Of a DNA stretch of 64,000 bases, positions 1 through 8,706 are shown in pieces. Both the position numbers and the translations under genes were made by a program. Position 1 is the first letter of the stretch. Each line of letters starts with the position of its first letter. Origin of the DNA: an uncultured Porphyromonadaceae bacterium (GTDB taxonomy: Bacteria; Bacteroidota; Bacteroidia; Bacteroidales; Muribaculaceae); the NCBI GenBank assembly GCA_900541865.1, contig UQLO01000003.1:1-64000 (forward strand), read 5' to 3'. The notes under the pieces are model-generated. The model saw only the letters and a program-made list of their open reading frames with translations. It was not told the origin of the DNA and searched no databases.

Positions 1-76
1 TATCCATAAACAAATTTTTATGGCAAAGTTAGAACCTTTACAGGTAGGTTTCAAGATGTCATCGCGGACGGTTGTA

Positions 77-113
77 CCATTATTGAACCCCTACGGGGTT
101 CTTTTTCAATGGT
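77..113. repeat. Dispersed intergenic stem-loop repeat, copy 1
   Basis: A 7-bp GC-rich stem (GAACCCC/GGGGTTC around TAC) is followed by five T and enclosed by an outer ACCATT/AATGGT pairing. The same core recurs near 32041 and, in altered form, near 33912. It resembles an intrinsic terminator but its repetition suggests a dispersed non-coding repeat family. Confidence 0.6.
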
Positions 114-180
114 TTAAGCTGCCGGAGAATCCCTTCAATCCATGCGTTTGCGGGGTCTTCAGGCGGTCCCCACACGCAGC

Positions 181-206
181 GAAGGCCGACTGTGAGGTCG
201 GCCTTC
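181..206 (-). terminator. Hairpin downstream of the ribosomal protein operon
   Basis: Perfect 10-bp inverted repeat (GAAGGCCGAC/GTCGGCCTTC) with a 6-nt loop, 25 bp beyond the stop of the last gene of the minus operon. No strong T run follows on the minus strand, so terminator function is likely by position rather than proven. Confidence 0.45.
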
Positions 207-231
207 GGCGTAGGGTTGTCCTGAGGGACTA

Positions 232-381
232 TTATTTGAGAGCGTCCTTAACGGCGTCGTTGGGGACCATCTCTTCTTTGAAGGTGTAAGCACCGGTCTT
301 GGGGCTCTTCACCATTTTGATGACCTTGCTGTAGGTGCGGCCTTCGCCTTTCTGGAGCGATGCAACGGTTTTCTTTGCCAT
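232..381 (-). CDS. DUF4295 small basic protein
   Basis: A 49-residue lysine-rich protein starting MAKKTVASLQKGEGR and ending NDAVKDALK. It matches the DUF4295 family, which in Bacteroidota lies directly after rpmB and rpmG. It is the third gene of that minus operon, 12 bp after the rpmG stop. The strict co-location with ribosomal protein genes and the basic composition suggest a ribosome-associated role, which is inference; no function is established that I know of. The start is the only ATG consistent with the family N-terminus. Confidence 0.85.
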   Translation of the reverse strand: MAKKTVASLQKGEGRTYSKVIKMVKSPKTGAYTFKEEMVPNDAVKDALK

Positions 382-393
382 ATCTCAGAGGGA

Positions 394-582
394 TTATTTT
401 ATTTCTTTGTGAACGGTCATACGCTTAAGAATGGGGTTGTATTTCTTAAGCTCGAGTCTCTCGGGAGTGTTCTTGCGGTTTTTGGTGGTGATGTAGCGCG
501 AGGTGCCGGGCATACCGCTTGCTTTATGCTCGGTGCATTCCAATATTACCTGGACGCGTGCGTCTTTGCTTTTCTTAGCCAT
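394..582 (-). CDS. rpmG: 50S ribosomal protein L33
   Basis: 62 residues, basic. The central TSRYITTKNRKNTPERLELKKYNP segment holds the conserved L33 signature (Y-x-T-x-KN-x(3,5)-P-x-R-L-E-L-x-KY-x-P). This version has none of the paired CxxC zinc-ribbon cysteines of the C+ type, so it is the zinc-independent form. It sits in a minus operon between rpmB (22 bp upstream) and the DUF4295 gene, the usual Bacteroidota order. It is a structural protein of the large ribosomal subunit near the E site. Confidence 0.95.
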   Translation of the reverse strand: MAKKSKDARVQVILECTEHKASGMPGTSRYITTKNRKNTPERLELKKYNPILKRMTVHKEIK

Positions 583-604
583 TGTTGCTTGAGTTTAAGA
601 GAGG

Positions 605-868
605 TTAGAGACCGAGAAACTTGATGTCGTTGGGATTGAGGTATCCTTTTTCGGCTGCCTGCTGCATGGCGGCGTTGAGACCGAGTTTGTTGATGGTACG
701 CAGACCGGCAGCGGATATGGTGAGCATGATCCACACGTCCTGTTCAACCCAATAGAACTTCTTAGTGAAGAGGTTTACGTTGAATTTGCGTTTGGTGCGA
801 CGCTTCGAGTGGGAAACGTTGTTACCTACCATCGCTTTTTTGCCGGTTATCTGACAAATCTTTGACAT
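605..868 (-). CDS. rpmB: 50S ribosomal protein L28
   Basis: 87 residues, starting MSKICQITGKKAMVGNNVSHS and continuing with the KRRTKRKFNVNL motif typical of L28. It is the first gene of the rpmB-rpmG-DUF4295 operon and is preceded by a Bacteroides-type promoter about 130 nt upstream. It is a component of the large ribosomal subunit. Length and sequence are normal for the family. Confidence 0.96.
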   Translation of the reverse strand: MSKICQITGKKAMVGNNVSHSKRRTKRKFNVNLFTKKFYWVEQDVWIMLTISAAGLRTINKLGLNAAMQQAAEKGYLNPNDIKFLGL

Positions 869-1001
869 GGCTGCTGTTGGTTTATCGTTCGTTTTATTTC
901 TTTAGAAATCAGGGAAATGCGACCGGCATCGCAGTCTCATATCGCACTCCGGTTGCATCTTTGTCCGGAGCGCTTTTAAGGATGCGCCGCAAATCAGAGT
1001 G

Positions 1002-1033
1002 CAAAGTAAATACTTTTTTGTCAATCAGCCAAA
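1002..1033 (-). promoter_or_regulatory. Promoter of rpmB operon
   Basis: On the minus strand TTTG (1033-1030) is followed after 20 bp by TTACTTTG (1009-1002), one mismatch from the Bacteroides -7 consensus TAnnTTTG. It would give a leader of about 130 nt before rpmB. Confidence 0.6.
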
Positions 1034-1321
1034 CTTTTGAGCCTTTTTTATTAAGGAAACATAAAAAAATCCGCTCGGGCAGCTGTTTTGCCCACCGCGC
1101 TATTGCCTTTTTGCGCAGCGTCGTCTCATCCGAAAAGTTGCCGCCTCCCCCTTCACCGTCGATGCGGACCATGCCTACCACGACTCCGAAAACTTCGAAG
1201 CGACATTCCTTCGGGATCGAGGCGCCCGTTGGCGGCTTGCAAGCCGGAAGCTCGTCCTCCTTGTCCTCCTTGGGGTCGGCAGCTATTATAAGTCGGCAGC
1301 TATTATAAAATGTGTTAAGGA
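1034..1321. other. Gap between divergent promoters, no gene seen
   Basis: The stretch between the rpmB promoter and the antiporter promoter holds no convincing gene; open frames on both strands lack homology and low-complexity Pro/Ser runs suggest chance. The only notable feature is a perfect tandem duplication of the 17-mer GTCGGCAGCTATTATAA at 1275-1291 and 1292-1308. Confidence 0.5.
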
Positions 1322-1353
1322 TTTGGATATGGGTGCGATGTTGTGTATCTTTG
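1322..1353 (+). promoter_or_regulatory. Promoter of the NhaC-like antiporter gene
   Basis: TTTG (1322-1325), 20 bp, TATCTTTG (1346-1353): a perfect match to the Bacteroides sigma-ABfr consensus. The start site would be near 1358, leaving a leader of about 95 nt. Confidence 0.8.
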
Positions 1354-1453
1354 CACTCTTGTTGAAAGATTGTTAGATTTTTCTTTCTAATCGGTTTCCT
1401 TTTAAAGGATATTATGCCGTTTTTTAGGTTTTTAACTTGCTATCTATTACACA

Positions 1454-2911
1454 TTGAAAATTTTCGACATTCCGTCCGGCACCGTCCGTCGCCCCGGCTT
1501 TATCATTTCGGTCGTTCCCATTGCCACGCTGCTTTGCTCGCTGGTCCTCATCATCGTGGTGGAGGGCAGCGGAGCCATCGCCGACTACAGCCACCTTGCG
1601 CTTCTTGCTGCGGCTGCCCTGGCGATTGTGCTTTCGCTGTGTACGCGCACACTGTGCCGCCGCGGTCTCGCCGTCGGCTTCCGGCGCTCGGCTCGCCAGA
1701 TACTTCCGGCGGTGCCGATGCTGGTTTTCATCGCCATGGTGTCGGCCACTTGGATGCTCTCCGGCGTGGTTCCTACGCTAATCGACTACGGCCTACGTCT
1801 TCTCACCCCGGGCTGCTTTCTGGCGGTTAGCTGCGCGGTATGCGCCGTGATTTCGGTGCTGACGGGCAGCTCGTGGAGCACTATAGCTACCATTGGTGTT
1901 GCCTTTATGGGCATCGGCACTGTGATGGGCATTTCGCCGGGCTGGGTTGCCGGCGCCATTATTTCGGGCGCTTATTTCGGCGACAAGGTTTCGCCGCTGA
2001 GCGACACCACCGTGGTAGCTTCGTCGGCCTGCGGGGTGGATCTCTTCCGCCATATCCGCTACCTGATGCTCACGGCGGCGCCGGCAATGGGCATAGCGCT
2101 GATTGTGTTCCTTATCGCCGGATTGAGCCTCACATCGGCTCCGGAGGTCGAGGCGGGAATAATAGCGGGCACCTTGGCCGAGCATTTCAACCTCTCGGCC
2201 TGGACGCTCCTGATACCCGCCATTACCATCGGCCTGATTGTGGCACGGGTCAATACTCTGCTTACGCTCTTCATCAGTTCGATGTTGGGTCTGGCGGGCA
2301 TTTTCGTGTTTCAACCGGGCATAGTGGAGATGCTCGGCGGAGGCAGCCCCGAGATGGTGTTGAATCTGCTTTGGAACCCTGTCGAGTTCTCCACCGGCTT
2401 CGCTACCTTCGATGATTTGGTGAGCACCGGCGGCATAACGGGAATGCTTCCTACAGTTGCTTTGGTCCTTTGCGCCATGCTTTTCGGAACCGCCATGATA
2501 TCCACGGGGATGCTCGCAACGGTGACTTCCACCCTGATGAGCCGCCTGCGCGGACGCTTCGCCGTGGTTGGAGCCACGGTGGGCTCTGGTCTGTTCATCA
2601 ACGGTTGCACCGCCGACCAGTATCTGAGCATAATCATAGGCGGCAATATGTTCCGCAACGTCTACCGGCGGGCCGGTCTGGAGCCTCGACTGCTCAGCCG
2701 CACCCTCGAAGACTCCGTTTCGGTGACCTCGGTGCTCATTCCGTGGAACAGCTGCGGCGTCACCCAAAGCACGGTGCTCGGCGTGGCCACCCTCACCTAC
2801 CTTCCCTTCTGCATTTTCAACTGGCTTTCGCCGCTGATGAGCCTTGTCCTGGCCTACACCGGCTTCAAAATCCGCCAGCGCGTTTCGGCTCCTGCACTCG
2901 CTAACGCTTGA
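1454..2911 (+). CDS. nhaC: NhaC-family Na+/H+ antiporter
   Basis: 485 residues, strongly hydrophobic, with about 11-12 membrane segments. Family landmarks include the TGSSWSTIATIGVAFMGIG stretch (about residues 135-155) and SGAYFGDKVSPLSDTTVVAS (about 170-190), which is the conserved NhaC ion-path signature with acidic residues in the membrane. It should exchange cytoplasmic Na+ for protons in the inner membrane. The start is TTG at 1454: an in-frame stop at 1433 leaves no ATG upstream, and no Shine-Dalgarno is visible, as is common in Bacteroidota. Its end overlaps the convergent vanZ-like gene by 11 bp. The exact substrate could be a Na+-coupled organic acid, as for some NhaC relatives. Confidence 0.88.
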   Translation: MKIFDIPSGTVRRPGFIISVVPIATLLCSLVLIIVVEGSGAIADYSHLALLAAAALAIVLSLCTRTLCRRGLAVGFRRSARQILPAVPMLVFIAMVSATWMLSGVVPTLIDYGLRLLTPGCFLAVSCAVCAVISVLTGSSWSTIATIGVAFMGIGTVMGISPGWVAGAIISGAYFGDKVSPLSDTTVVASSACGVDLFRHIRYLMLTAAPAMGIALIVFLIAGLSLTSAPEVEAGIIAGTLAEHFNLSAWTLLIPAITIGLIVARVNTLLTLFISSMLGLAGIFVFQPGIVEMLGGGSPEMVLNLLWNPVEFSTGFATFDDLVSTGGITGMLPTVALVLCAMLFGTAMISTGMLATVTSTLMSRLRGRFAVVGATVGSGLFINGCTADQYLSIIIGGNMFRNVYRRAGLEPRLLSRTLEDSVSVTSVLIPWNSCGVTQSTVLGVATLTYLPFCIFNWLSPLMSLVLAYTGFKIRQRVSAPALANA

Positions 2912-3284
2912 CCACGGCGCGCACGGCCGGTGGCGCCGCAAAGTAGGCCACGGCGATGCCGGTGGCGTCGGCCGCCCAGTCGAGTATGTCGCCGGCGCGG
3001 TCGGTTGTCAGCAGCCACTGCATAAGCTCGTCGAGACCGCCGGCGCCCACGCAGGCTGCGGCCACCAGCAGCCGCGTGCGCACCGTCAAAGGTGCGCCGC
3101 TGCGGTAAAGGTCGAAGTACCAGGCTCCGCACAGTCCCCCGAACATTATGGCGTGGATGAGTTTGTCGAGATGCGGAATCAGGGGCATGTCGACGTCGGG
3201 CATGGGGTCGTTGCTGAGGGTGGCGTAGACTATCACAGCCACCACGCATAGCGTGGGCCAGAATTTTTTCAAAAAGGTTTTCAT
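2901..3284 (-). CDS. VanZ-like membrane protein
   Basis: 127 residues, counted from the ATG at 3284 (MKTFLKKFWP); the frame stays open further upstream but that part is basic and overlaps the preceding gene. Four hydrophobic segments and the VanZ hallmarks are present: an early LSNDPMPD region, the HLDKLIHAIMFGGL helix with conserved His/Lys, and GGLDELMQWLL-x-DRAGDILDWAADATG near the C-terminus. VanZ-type proteins are inner-membrane proteins of poorly known function (one confers low-level teicoplanin resistance). The start overlaps the stop of the upstream gene (ATGA), implying translational coupling at the end of the speA operon. Confidence 0.8.
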   Translation of the reverse strand: MKTFLKKFWPTLCVVAVIVYATLSNDPMPDVDMPLIPHLDKLIHAIMFGGLCGAWYFDLYRSGAPLTVRTRLLVAAACVGAGGLDELMQWLLTTDRAGDILDWAADATGIAVAYFAAPPAVRAVVKR

Positions 3285-4402
3285 ACTGTCGCGGTGAAAT
3301 CGAAAAACGAGCCGGGCTGATTGAGAAAGAGAGTGCCGCGACGCAATCGTCCTCCGAAAACTTCGGGCCACACCTTGCGGCGCTCGGCCGAGGCTGCGTC
3401 GCGCGGTGTGATGGCGAAGACGCCTGAGCGGCCTTCTTCGATGTGGCGGCTGTAGAGGTCGAGGCTGAGGTGGCCCATGGTGTTTCGCAAATTGATTTCG
3501 CACAGAGCGGGGGCTTCTCCCCGGCGGGTCAGGAAGTCGACGCCGAGAGGACCGCTGTAGTCAGCGCCGACCACCGCCGCAAGCTCCCGAGCCAAAGCAT
3601 CGCGCATCGGAGCCAGCGACGCCAGGCCACACTCGGCGGCCAGCCGCTCCTCCATAGCCTGCTGAGGCATGAGAAGGTTGGAGGTGTAGGCGCCGTTGGA
3701 GTCGGTGGTAAAAAGGGAGAGGCCGCGGTAGAGGGCCCTGCCCTCCTCCATATTGAACAGCATTGCGAAGTCGTTCAACCGATTATGGCGCGGCTCGGCC
3801 ATTATGCTGCCCTGCTTGCGGATCACCCCGGCGAGCTGTGCGAATTTCGCGCGCCGCTCGGCCGAGCTGTAGGGTAGCAGCCCTCTTCCCGACGACGACC
3901 AAGGCAGCTTGAACATCACCGAGTCCGCTGTATCCAGAAAGGCGCGAAGGTCGTCGACAGAGCTTAACTCCACGGCAGCCGGAGCCAGCTCAACGCCGTC
4001 GGCGATTAGTCGCCGTGTAATCTCGGCGGCCGTTCGGCGATGCGAAAGCTCGCGTATGCGGCCGATGGCGGCTTCCGAGGGGAGCACCTCGTAGCCGAAT
4101 CCCATATTCCAAAATTCATATCGCACCGCCGGGCTCCAACCCCACGGCGTGGGGAGCAGTCCCTCGGGATGATAGTCGTAGGGCTCGGTGCGTATGTCGA
4201 AAGTGCTCTGAATCAAATCCAACCATTGCGCGCTGACGCCTGAGCACACAAAAACGTCGTGTGGCCCGGCGTACCACAGCGGAAGAGTTTCGCCGGATAA
4301 TTTCAGGCGGGAAGCCGCCGGCGGAGGTGTGTAGTGCGCAAGGTTTCTGGCCAGCGCCAGGTCGTTTTCGGGGTTGAAAAGAAAAACTCGCTTAGTAGTC
4401 AT
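3281..4402 (-). CDS. Conserved hypothetical protein, possibly ATP-grasp-like
   Basis: 373 residues, no signal peptide. I recognise it as a conserved Bacteroidales hypothetical but not by a named function. Visible points: an N-terminal FNPENDLALA motif (residues 9-18); a central MFKLPWSSSGRGL segment followed by IRKQGSIMAEPRHNR, which resembles the nucleotide-binding lysine/glycine region of ATP-grasp enzymes; and a late LCEINLRNTMGHLSL, comparable to the Mg-binding E-x-N motif of that fold. An ATP-dependent ligase-like role is inference. It lies between truA (11-bp overlap) and vanZ (4-bp overlap). Confidence 0.6.
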   Translation of the reverse strand: MTTKRVFLFNPENDLALARNLAHYTPPPAASRLKLSGETLPLWYAGPHDVFVCSGVSAQWLDLIQSTFDIRTEPYDYHPEGLLPTPWGWSPAVRYEFWNMGFGYEVLPSEAAIGRIRELSHRRTAAEITRRLIADGVELAPAAVELSSVDDLRAFLDTADSVMFKLPWSSSGRGLLPYSSAERRAKFAQLAGVIRKQGSIMAEPRHNRLNDFAMLFNMEEGRALYRGLSLFTTDSNGAYTSNLLMPQQAMEERLAAECGLASLAPMRDALARELAAVVGADYSGPLGVDFLTRRGEAPALCEINLRNTMGHLSLDLYSRHIEEGRSGVFAITPRDAASAERRKVWPEVFGGRLRRGTLFLNQPGSFFDFTATV

Positions 4403-5132
4403 AGTCTACGCGCCAAAGAAAAAGGGGCTCCGCGGGCATCGAGGTGCCGGCGGCACAGCGGTCCTTGCGGTCGAGAATCTCAAGCACCTGCTCGGGTGCC
4501 AGTTTGCCGCGGCCCACGTCGGCCAGGGTTCCCACCACTGCGCGCACCATATTGCGCAGGAAGCGGTCGGCCTCAATCTCGAAGTGCCATTCATAGTCTC
4601 CGGTACGCACCCATCGGGCGCGCCTGAGGTCGCAGACGTTGGATTTGGCGTCGCTGTGGAGCTTGGCGAAGGAGGTGAAGTCGCGTCGGCCCAGAATGAG
4701 TTCGCCGGCAACATTCATTGCCTCAAAATCGAGGCCTGCGGGCGCCTGCCACGACAGGTCGCCCTTGAAGGGATCCTTCCGGGTATGGGCGAAGTAGCGG
4801 TACTCGCGGGCCACGGCGTCGAAGCGCGCATGGGCTTCGGGGTGAACGCGGCGCAGGCCGTACACGGCGATATCGCGCCCGGCCAGGCAGTTGAGCGACC
4901 GCAGAAAAGCCGGCGCGTCGGCCTGCACCTCGTCGGGGAGGTCGATGTGTGCAATCATCTGGCGGGCGTTGACCCCGGCGTCGGTGCGTCCGGCGCCGGT
5001 TACCGGCACCGGCCGTCGCACAAGCTTTGCCAAGGCATCCTCAAGAACGCCCTGCACCGTGGTCTGACCGGGTTGAACCTGCCAGCCGTGGTAGGGAGCG
5101 CCCCGGTAGGCCAAATCCATGAACCAGCGCAT
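4392..5132 (-). CDS. truA: tRNA pseudouridine(38-40) synthase
   Basis: 246 residues, full length for the family. The catalytic motif GAGRTDAGVNA places the nucleophilic aspartate at position 51. Other TruA landmarks are AYRGAPYHGWQVQ near the N-terminus, REYRYFAHTRKDPF, and FLRNMVRAVVGTLADVGRGKL near the C-terminus. It isomerises uridines 38, 39 and 40 of the tRNA anticodon arm. It starts 13 bp after speA and overlaps the next gene, so it is within the same minus operon. Confidence 0.95.
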   Translation of the reverse strand: MRWFMDLAYRGAPYHGWQVQPGQTTVQGVLEDALAKLVRRPVPVTGAGRTDAGVNARQMIAHIDLPDEVQADAPAFLRSLNCLAGRDIAVYGLRRVHPEAHARFDAVAREYRYFAHTRKDPFKGDLSWQAPAGLDFEAMNVAGELILGRRDFTSFAKLHSDAKSNVCDLRRARWVRTGDYEWHFEIEADRFLRNMVRAVVGTLADVGRGKLAPEQVLEILDRKDRCAAGTSMPAEPLFLWRVDYDY

Positions 5133-5145
5133 CGTCGCGAGCCGA

Positions 5146-7041
5146 TTATTTTTCCAAATAAGTGTAGCCGAAGAGCCCGGAACGGTATGTGCTGATGAAG
5201 TCGCGACCTTCTTCGGGAGTGATTTTTCCGGCCTTCATCGACTTTGTGACCCAGGTTTCGACGTTGCGCACCAGCTTCTTGGGGTTGTACTGAACGTAGT
5301 CGAGGACCTCGTCGACAGTTTCGCCCTCGATGACCTGGTCAATCTCGTAGTGATCTTTGTAGACGCTGATGTGCACGGCGTTGGTGTCGCCGAAGAGATT
5401 GTGCATGTCGCCAAGAATTTCCTGGTAGGCTCCGGTGAGGAAAACGCCCAGATAGTATGGCTCGCCAGGTCGGAGGGGATGTACGGGTAGGGCCGGCGCG
5501 GTTCCCTGCGGAGCGATGAAGTTGGCTATTTTGCCGTCGGAGTCGCAGGTGATGTCCTGTATGGAGCAGGTACGAGTGGGCTTTTCGTCCAAGCGCGTAA
5601 TGGGCACGATTGGGAAAATCTGGTCTATGGCCCAGCTATCCGGCAAGCTCTGGAAGAGGGAGAAGTTGCAGAAGTATTTGTCGGGGAGCATCTTGGCTAT
5701 CTTGCGAAGGTCGTCGGGGATGTGCTTCATACCGGCAGCAATCTCGCCTACTTCGCGCGCTATGCTCCAGAAGAGCTGCTCGATCTGTGCTCGCGTCTTC
5801 AGGTCGAGCATGCCGAGGCTGAATCGGTCGAGAGCCTCCTCGCGAATCTGGAGAGCATCGTGCCAGCTCTCGAAGAGGCGGTTCTGGTCGAGGCGGTCCC
5901 AGATGTCGTAGAGCTCCTTGGCGAGCTCGTGGGCATCTTCGCCGATTTCCATACTTTCCTTCCACTGTGGCAACTGGGTGGTTTCGAGCACCTCGAAGAT
6001 GAGCACCGAGTGGTGGGCAGTCAGCGAGCGCCCCGATTCGGTGATTATGTTCGGCTGCGGCAGATTGTTCTTTACGCAGGCATCGACCACGGCCGAGACT
6101 GCATCGTTGGCATACTCCTGGATTGAGTAGTTCATCGAGCTCTCGCTGGATGATGAGCGGGTGCCGTCGTAGTCGACGCCCAGACCTCCGCCTATGTCGA
6201 TGAAATCAATGCTGAAGCCGAGCTGCGAGAGCTGAACGTAGAACTGAGTGGCCTCGCGCAGGGCGTTTTTGATGACGCGAATCTTGTTGATCTGGCTTCC
6301 GATGTGGAAGTGAATAAGTTTGAGGCAGTCTTTGAGGTCGCGGCGCTCCAGAATGTCGAGTGCCTCGAGCAGTTCGGATGAGTTTAGTCCGAACTTGCTT
6401 TGGTCGCCCCCGCTCTCGCTCCACTTTCCGGAGCCGGTGCTGGAGAGCTTGATGCGTATGCCGATGTTGGGTCGTACCTTGAGGCGCTTGGAGATGTCGG
6501 CAATCATGCGCAGCTCGTTGAGCTTCTCGACCACAAGATAGATTCGACGACCCATCTTCTGAGCCAGCAGTGCAAGCTCGATGTAGGCCGGATCCTTGTA
6601 GCCATTGCAGATGATGAGGGCGTTTTCGTCGATATTGGTACCTAAGACGGCGTGGAGCTCCGGCTTTGAGCCGGCCTCAAGGCCGATGTTGAATTTCTTG
6701 CCATAGTTGACGATTTCCTCCACTACCTGACGCATCTGATTGACCTTGATGGGGTAGATCATATAGTTCTGGGCAGTGTAGTTGTACTGCTCGGAAGCCT
6801 GGCGGAAGCAATTGCTGATTTTCTCGATTCGGTTGTCCAGTATATCCGGGAAGCGGAGCAGAAGGGGAGCGCCTACGTCGCGAACCTGGAGCTCGTCGAG
6901 GACATCCTTGATGTCGACGGCCATGCAGCCCTGGCGGGGCGTCACGGCCATATGCCCGCGCTCGTTAACGGAAAAGTAATTGCGACCCCAGCCGGGGATG
7001 TTGTACAGCTCCTCGCTGTCCTCGATGCGCCATTTTCTCAT
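5146..7041 (-). CDS. speA: Biosynthetic arginine decarboxylase
   Basis: 631 residues, the usual size for SpeA. The PLP-binding lysine is in MIYPIKVNQ (about residue 99). The barrel motifs LIHFHIGSQI and FIDIGGGLGVDYDG and the active-site region ITESGRSLTAHH follow in order, and a late PTRTCSIQDITCDSDG carries the conserved cysteine/aspartate that completes the site across the dimer. It makes agmatine from arginine, the first step to polyamines in Bacteroidales. It heads the minus operon speA-truA-hypothetical-vanZ. A -7 promoter element lies about 80 bp upstream. Confidence 0.95.
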   Translation of the reverse strand: MRKWRIEDSEELYNIPGWGRNYFSVNERGHMAVTPRQGCMAVDIKDVLDELQVRDVGAPLLLRFPDILDNRIEKISNCFRQASEQYNYTAQNYMIYPIKVNQMRQVVEEIVNYGKKFNIGLEAGSKPELHAVLGTNIDENALIICNGYKDPAYIELALLAQKMGRRIYLVVEKLNELRMIADISKRLKVRPNIGIRIKLSSTGSGKWSESGGDQSKFGLNSSELLEALDILERRDLKDCLKLIHFHIGSQINKIRVIKNALREATQFYVQLSQLGFSIDFIDIGGGLGVDYDGTRSSSSESSMNYSIQEYANDAVSAVVDACVKNNLPQPNIITESGRSLTAHHSVLIFEVLETTQLPQWKESMEIGEDAHELAKELYDIWDRLDQNRLFESWHDALQIREEALDRFSLGMLDLKTRAQIEQLFWSIAREVGEIAAGMKHIPDDLRKIAKMLPDKYFCNFSLFQSLPDSWAIDQIFPIVPITRLDEKPTRTCSIQDITCDSDGKIANFIAPQGTAPALPVHPLRPGEPYYLGVFLTGAYQEILGDMHNLFGDTNAVHISVYKDHYEIDQVIEGETVDEVLDYVQYNPKKLVRNVETWVTKSMKAGKITPEEGRDFISTYRSGLFGYTYLEK

Positions 7042-7118
7042 CGGCAGTGTATTGTGGTGGTAGTGTCAGAAACAATGTTAGCAAGGGCGTCGGCGCACGG
7101 TGCACGCTAACCCCGCCG

Positions 7119-7126
7119 CAAAAATA
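7119..7126 (-). promoter_or_regulatory. Putative speA -7 promoter element
   Basis: TATTTTTG on the minus strand fits TAnnTTTG exactly. No clear TTTG lies 19-21 bp upstream, so the promoter is only half supported. Confidence 0.45.
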
Positions 7127-7282
7127 ACAAAAAAACGCGGTATTTGTGCACAGCCCGCCCCAAAAACAGCATTTTGGCCCCCTCGGGCGGCTTGCGACAC
7201 GCGGTTGGGAAGCCGGTGGAAGCGCTCCGACTGTTAAAAAAGATAAAGATTCGAACTTTTGCCGCAAAAAGATGCGTAAAAA

Positions 7283-7314
7283 TTTGTGCGGTTCGGAAAA
7301 AGGGCGTAACTTTG
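7283..7314 (+). promoter_or_regulatory. tRNA-Lys promoter
   Basis: TTTG (7283-7286), 20 bp, TAACTTTG (7307-7314): perfect consensus, about 65 bp before the mature tRNA. Confidence 0.8.
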
Positions 7315-7379
7315 CACCGCAATTCAGCCAAGGGGCCAACGCATCCCAATCTGCAATACCTTTCGGCCGAAAAGCACAA

Positions 7380-7452
<73 letters not shown>

Positions 7453-7455
7453 CTA

Positions 7456-7482
7456 AGACTGCAGAAATGCAGTCTTTTTTTG
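7456..7482 (+). terminator. tRNA-Lys intrinsic terminator
   Basis: Perfect 8-bp stem AGACTGCA/TGCAGTCT with GAAA tetraloop followed by a run of T. The same hairpin is copied in the repeats downstream. Confidence 0.9.
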
Positions 7483-7553
7483 TATATATGCCTCAACTTC
7501 TTAAAAATGACGAGGAAGGGTGCACAGGCTAAAAATGACGAGGGTGGGCACAG

Positions 7554-7758
7554 GCAGCTGACTCACCTTGTCTATTTTTGGCAGCGACTCGAGAGTTCGA
7601 GCCTCTCCGGAGTCACCAAGACTGCAGAAATGCAGTCTTTTTTTGTATTCGCGCAGATGAGGCGCCCGGAGCAGCCGACTCACCTTGTCTATTTTTTGGC
7701 AGCGACTCGAGAGTTCGAGCCTCTCCGGGGTCACTAAGACTGCAGAAATGCAGTCTTT
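7554..7758 (+). repeat. Tandem decayed copies of tRNA-Lys 3' half plus terminator
   Basis: Two direct repeats (7554-7646 and 7671-7758) each carry GCAGCTGACTC (or a variant), then an insert in place of the anticodon arm, then the intact T arm/acceptor 3' strand of tRNA-Lys (TCGAGAGTTCGAGCC and on) and the GAAA-loop terminator. A short tandem repeat of about 27 bp precedes them (7503-7556). They look like scars left by elements that used the tRNA 3' end as attachment site. Confidence 0.75.
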
Positions 7759-7879
7759 ACTCCAACCATCGATGGGCGCACAATATTTAAACTGCCGGTG
7801 TGCAAAATGGAGAAGTCAAACTAGTACTCATATGTGCTCATATGTGCTCCCTCGTAAGGCCCCTTTATTTCAGGATTTC

Positions 7880-7910
7880 TTTGTCGTCTCTATAAATTTA
7901 ATTAACTTTG
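7880..7910 (+). promoter_or_regulatory. Intact promoter ahead of a gene stump
   Basis: TTTG (7880-7883), 19 bp, TAACTTTG (7903-7910). It precedes the truncated ATPase reading frame by about 50 bp. Confidence 0.65.
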
Positions 7911-7959
7911 CAACACTTCCTAAAATCAAAATATTTTTAAGTTTGGGAAATAGACTTGT

Positions 7960-8091
7960 ATGAAACTTATAGACAGACCTCTATATCTCAACCAGCTACA
8001 AGGTGTGATGAATACACCCGACATAAAGATAATAACCGGCATACGACGTTCCGGCAAATCAAAGCTGATGAATGCTTTTGGCGAGAATTAG
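7960..8091 (+). pseudogene. N-terminal stump of an AAA-type ATPase (DUF4143-like)
   Basis: A 43-codon frame, MKLIDRPLYLNQL and on, running through a Walker A motif (GIRRSGKS) and then stopping. In intact Bacteroidales ATPases of this kind (AAA_14 plus DUF4143, about 380-450 residues) the Walker A is followed by hundreds of residues that are absent here. The promoter is still intact. Deletion following insertion at the tRNA-Lys hot spot is the simplest explanation. Confidence 0.65.
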
Positions 8092-8122
8092 TACCCACTC
8101 TATAAACTTATGGAAAATATGG

Positions 8123-8331
8123 GGTTTGCCTCTCCCAATGTTGGTTAAGAACTATTTGAATCCAGGTATTAGGCTTGATCTTATTAAGTTGGAGAAACCT
8201 GAAAGTCCGAAAGCCCCCAGTCAACGATATGGGTTAACGGATAAAGGATAATCTCTTTACTAACAGAAGTAACAGTACAAGTGAGAGTACAAGTAATAGT
8301 GCAAGTAAGAGCTCAAACAGAGTACAATTAG
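8123..8331 (+). pseudogene. C-terminal remnant of an AlbA_2/RecG-like protein
   Basis: One frame reads from codon GGT at 8123 to a TAA at 8251 with the ending SQRYGLTDKG, similar to the winged-helix end of AlbA_2-domain ATP-binding proteins. After a frame change, 8266-8331 reads EVTVQVRVQVIVQV, the valine/glutamine repeat often seen at the tail of that family, encoded by imperfect 12-bp repeats. No start or domain core remains. Confidence 0.45.
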
Positions 8332-8706
8332 TGTCTAAGTAGCACCCTCGGTGCTGAGGTGGCAACCAATGACAATTTTTAAGGCGTGAAAACAGCCGAA
8401 AATCAGACTATTATTGCTTACTTAGCGTTGTAGATATACGAAATCCGAAGGATTCGACGTAGTCAACAACATTGAAATGTCCTGGTGTCCATAAAAAGGG
8501 AACAGCCGCGATTTTCAGAATTTCTAACGTATTGATAAACAGAAGGCTTAGCCCCATGCAAGGTAAGTCTCTCCGGGGTCACTAGGCTGTCGCACTGCAC
8601 TCTTTTTTTGTATTCGAGCCTTCCATGTTAAGAGCGGGGCGGTCCCACCAACATATGGGCCCGAGGGGGTGTTCGATAACTTTATCAATTCTTCGCCGGA
8701 AGGGGC
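8332..8706. other. Non-coding scar region with a fourth tRNA-Lys fragment
   Basis: No gene is seen. At 8568-8584 the tRNA-Lys 3' end (TCTCTCCGGGGTCACTA) recurs, followed by a degenerate T-rich hairpin, marking a further old junction about 1.1 kb from the tRNA. Confidence 0.5.

Noticed and set aside
862..1308. Open frames on both strands upstream of rpmB
   Set aside because: They cross the rpmB promoter and the 17-bp tandem repeat, have Pro/Ser-rich chance composition and no homology.
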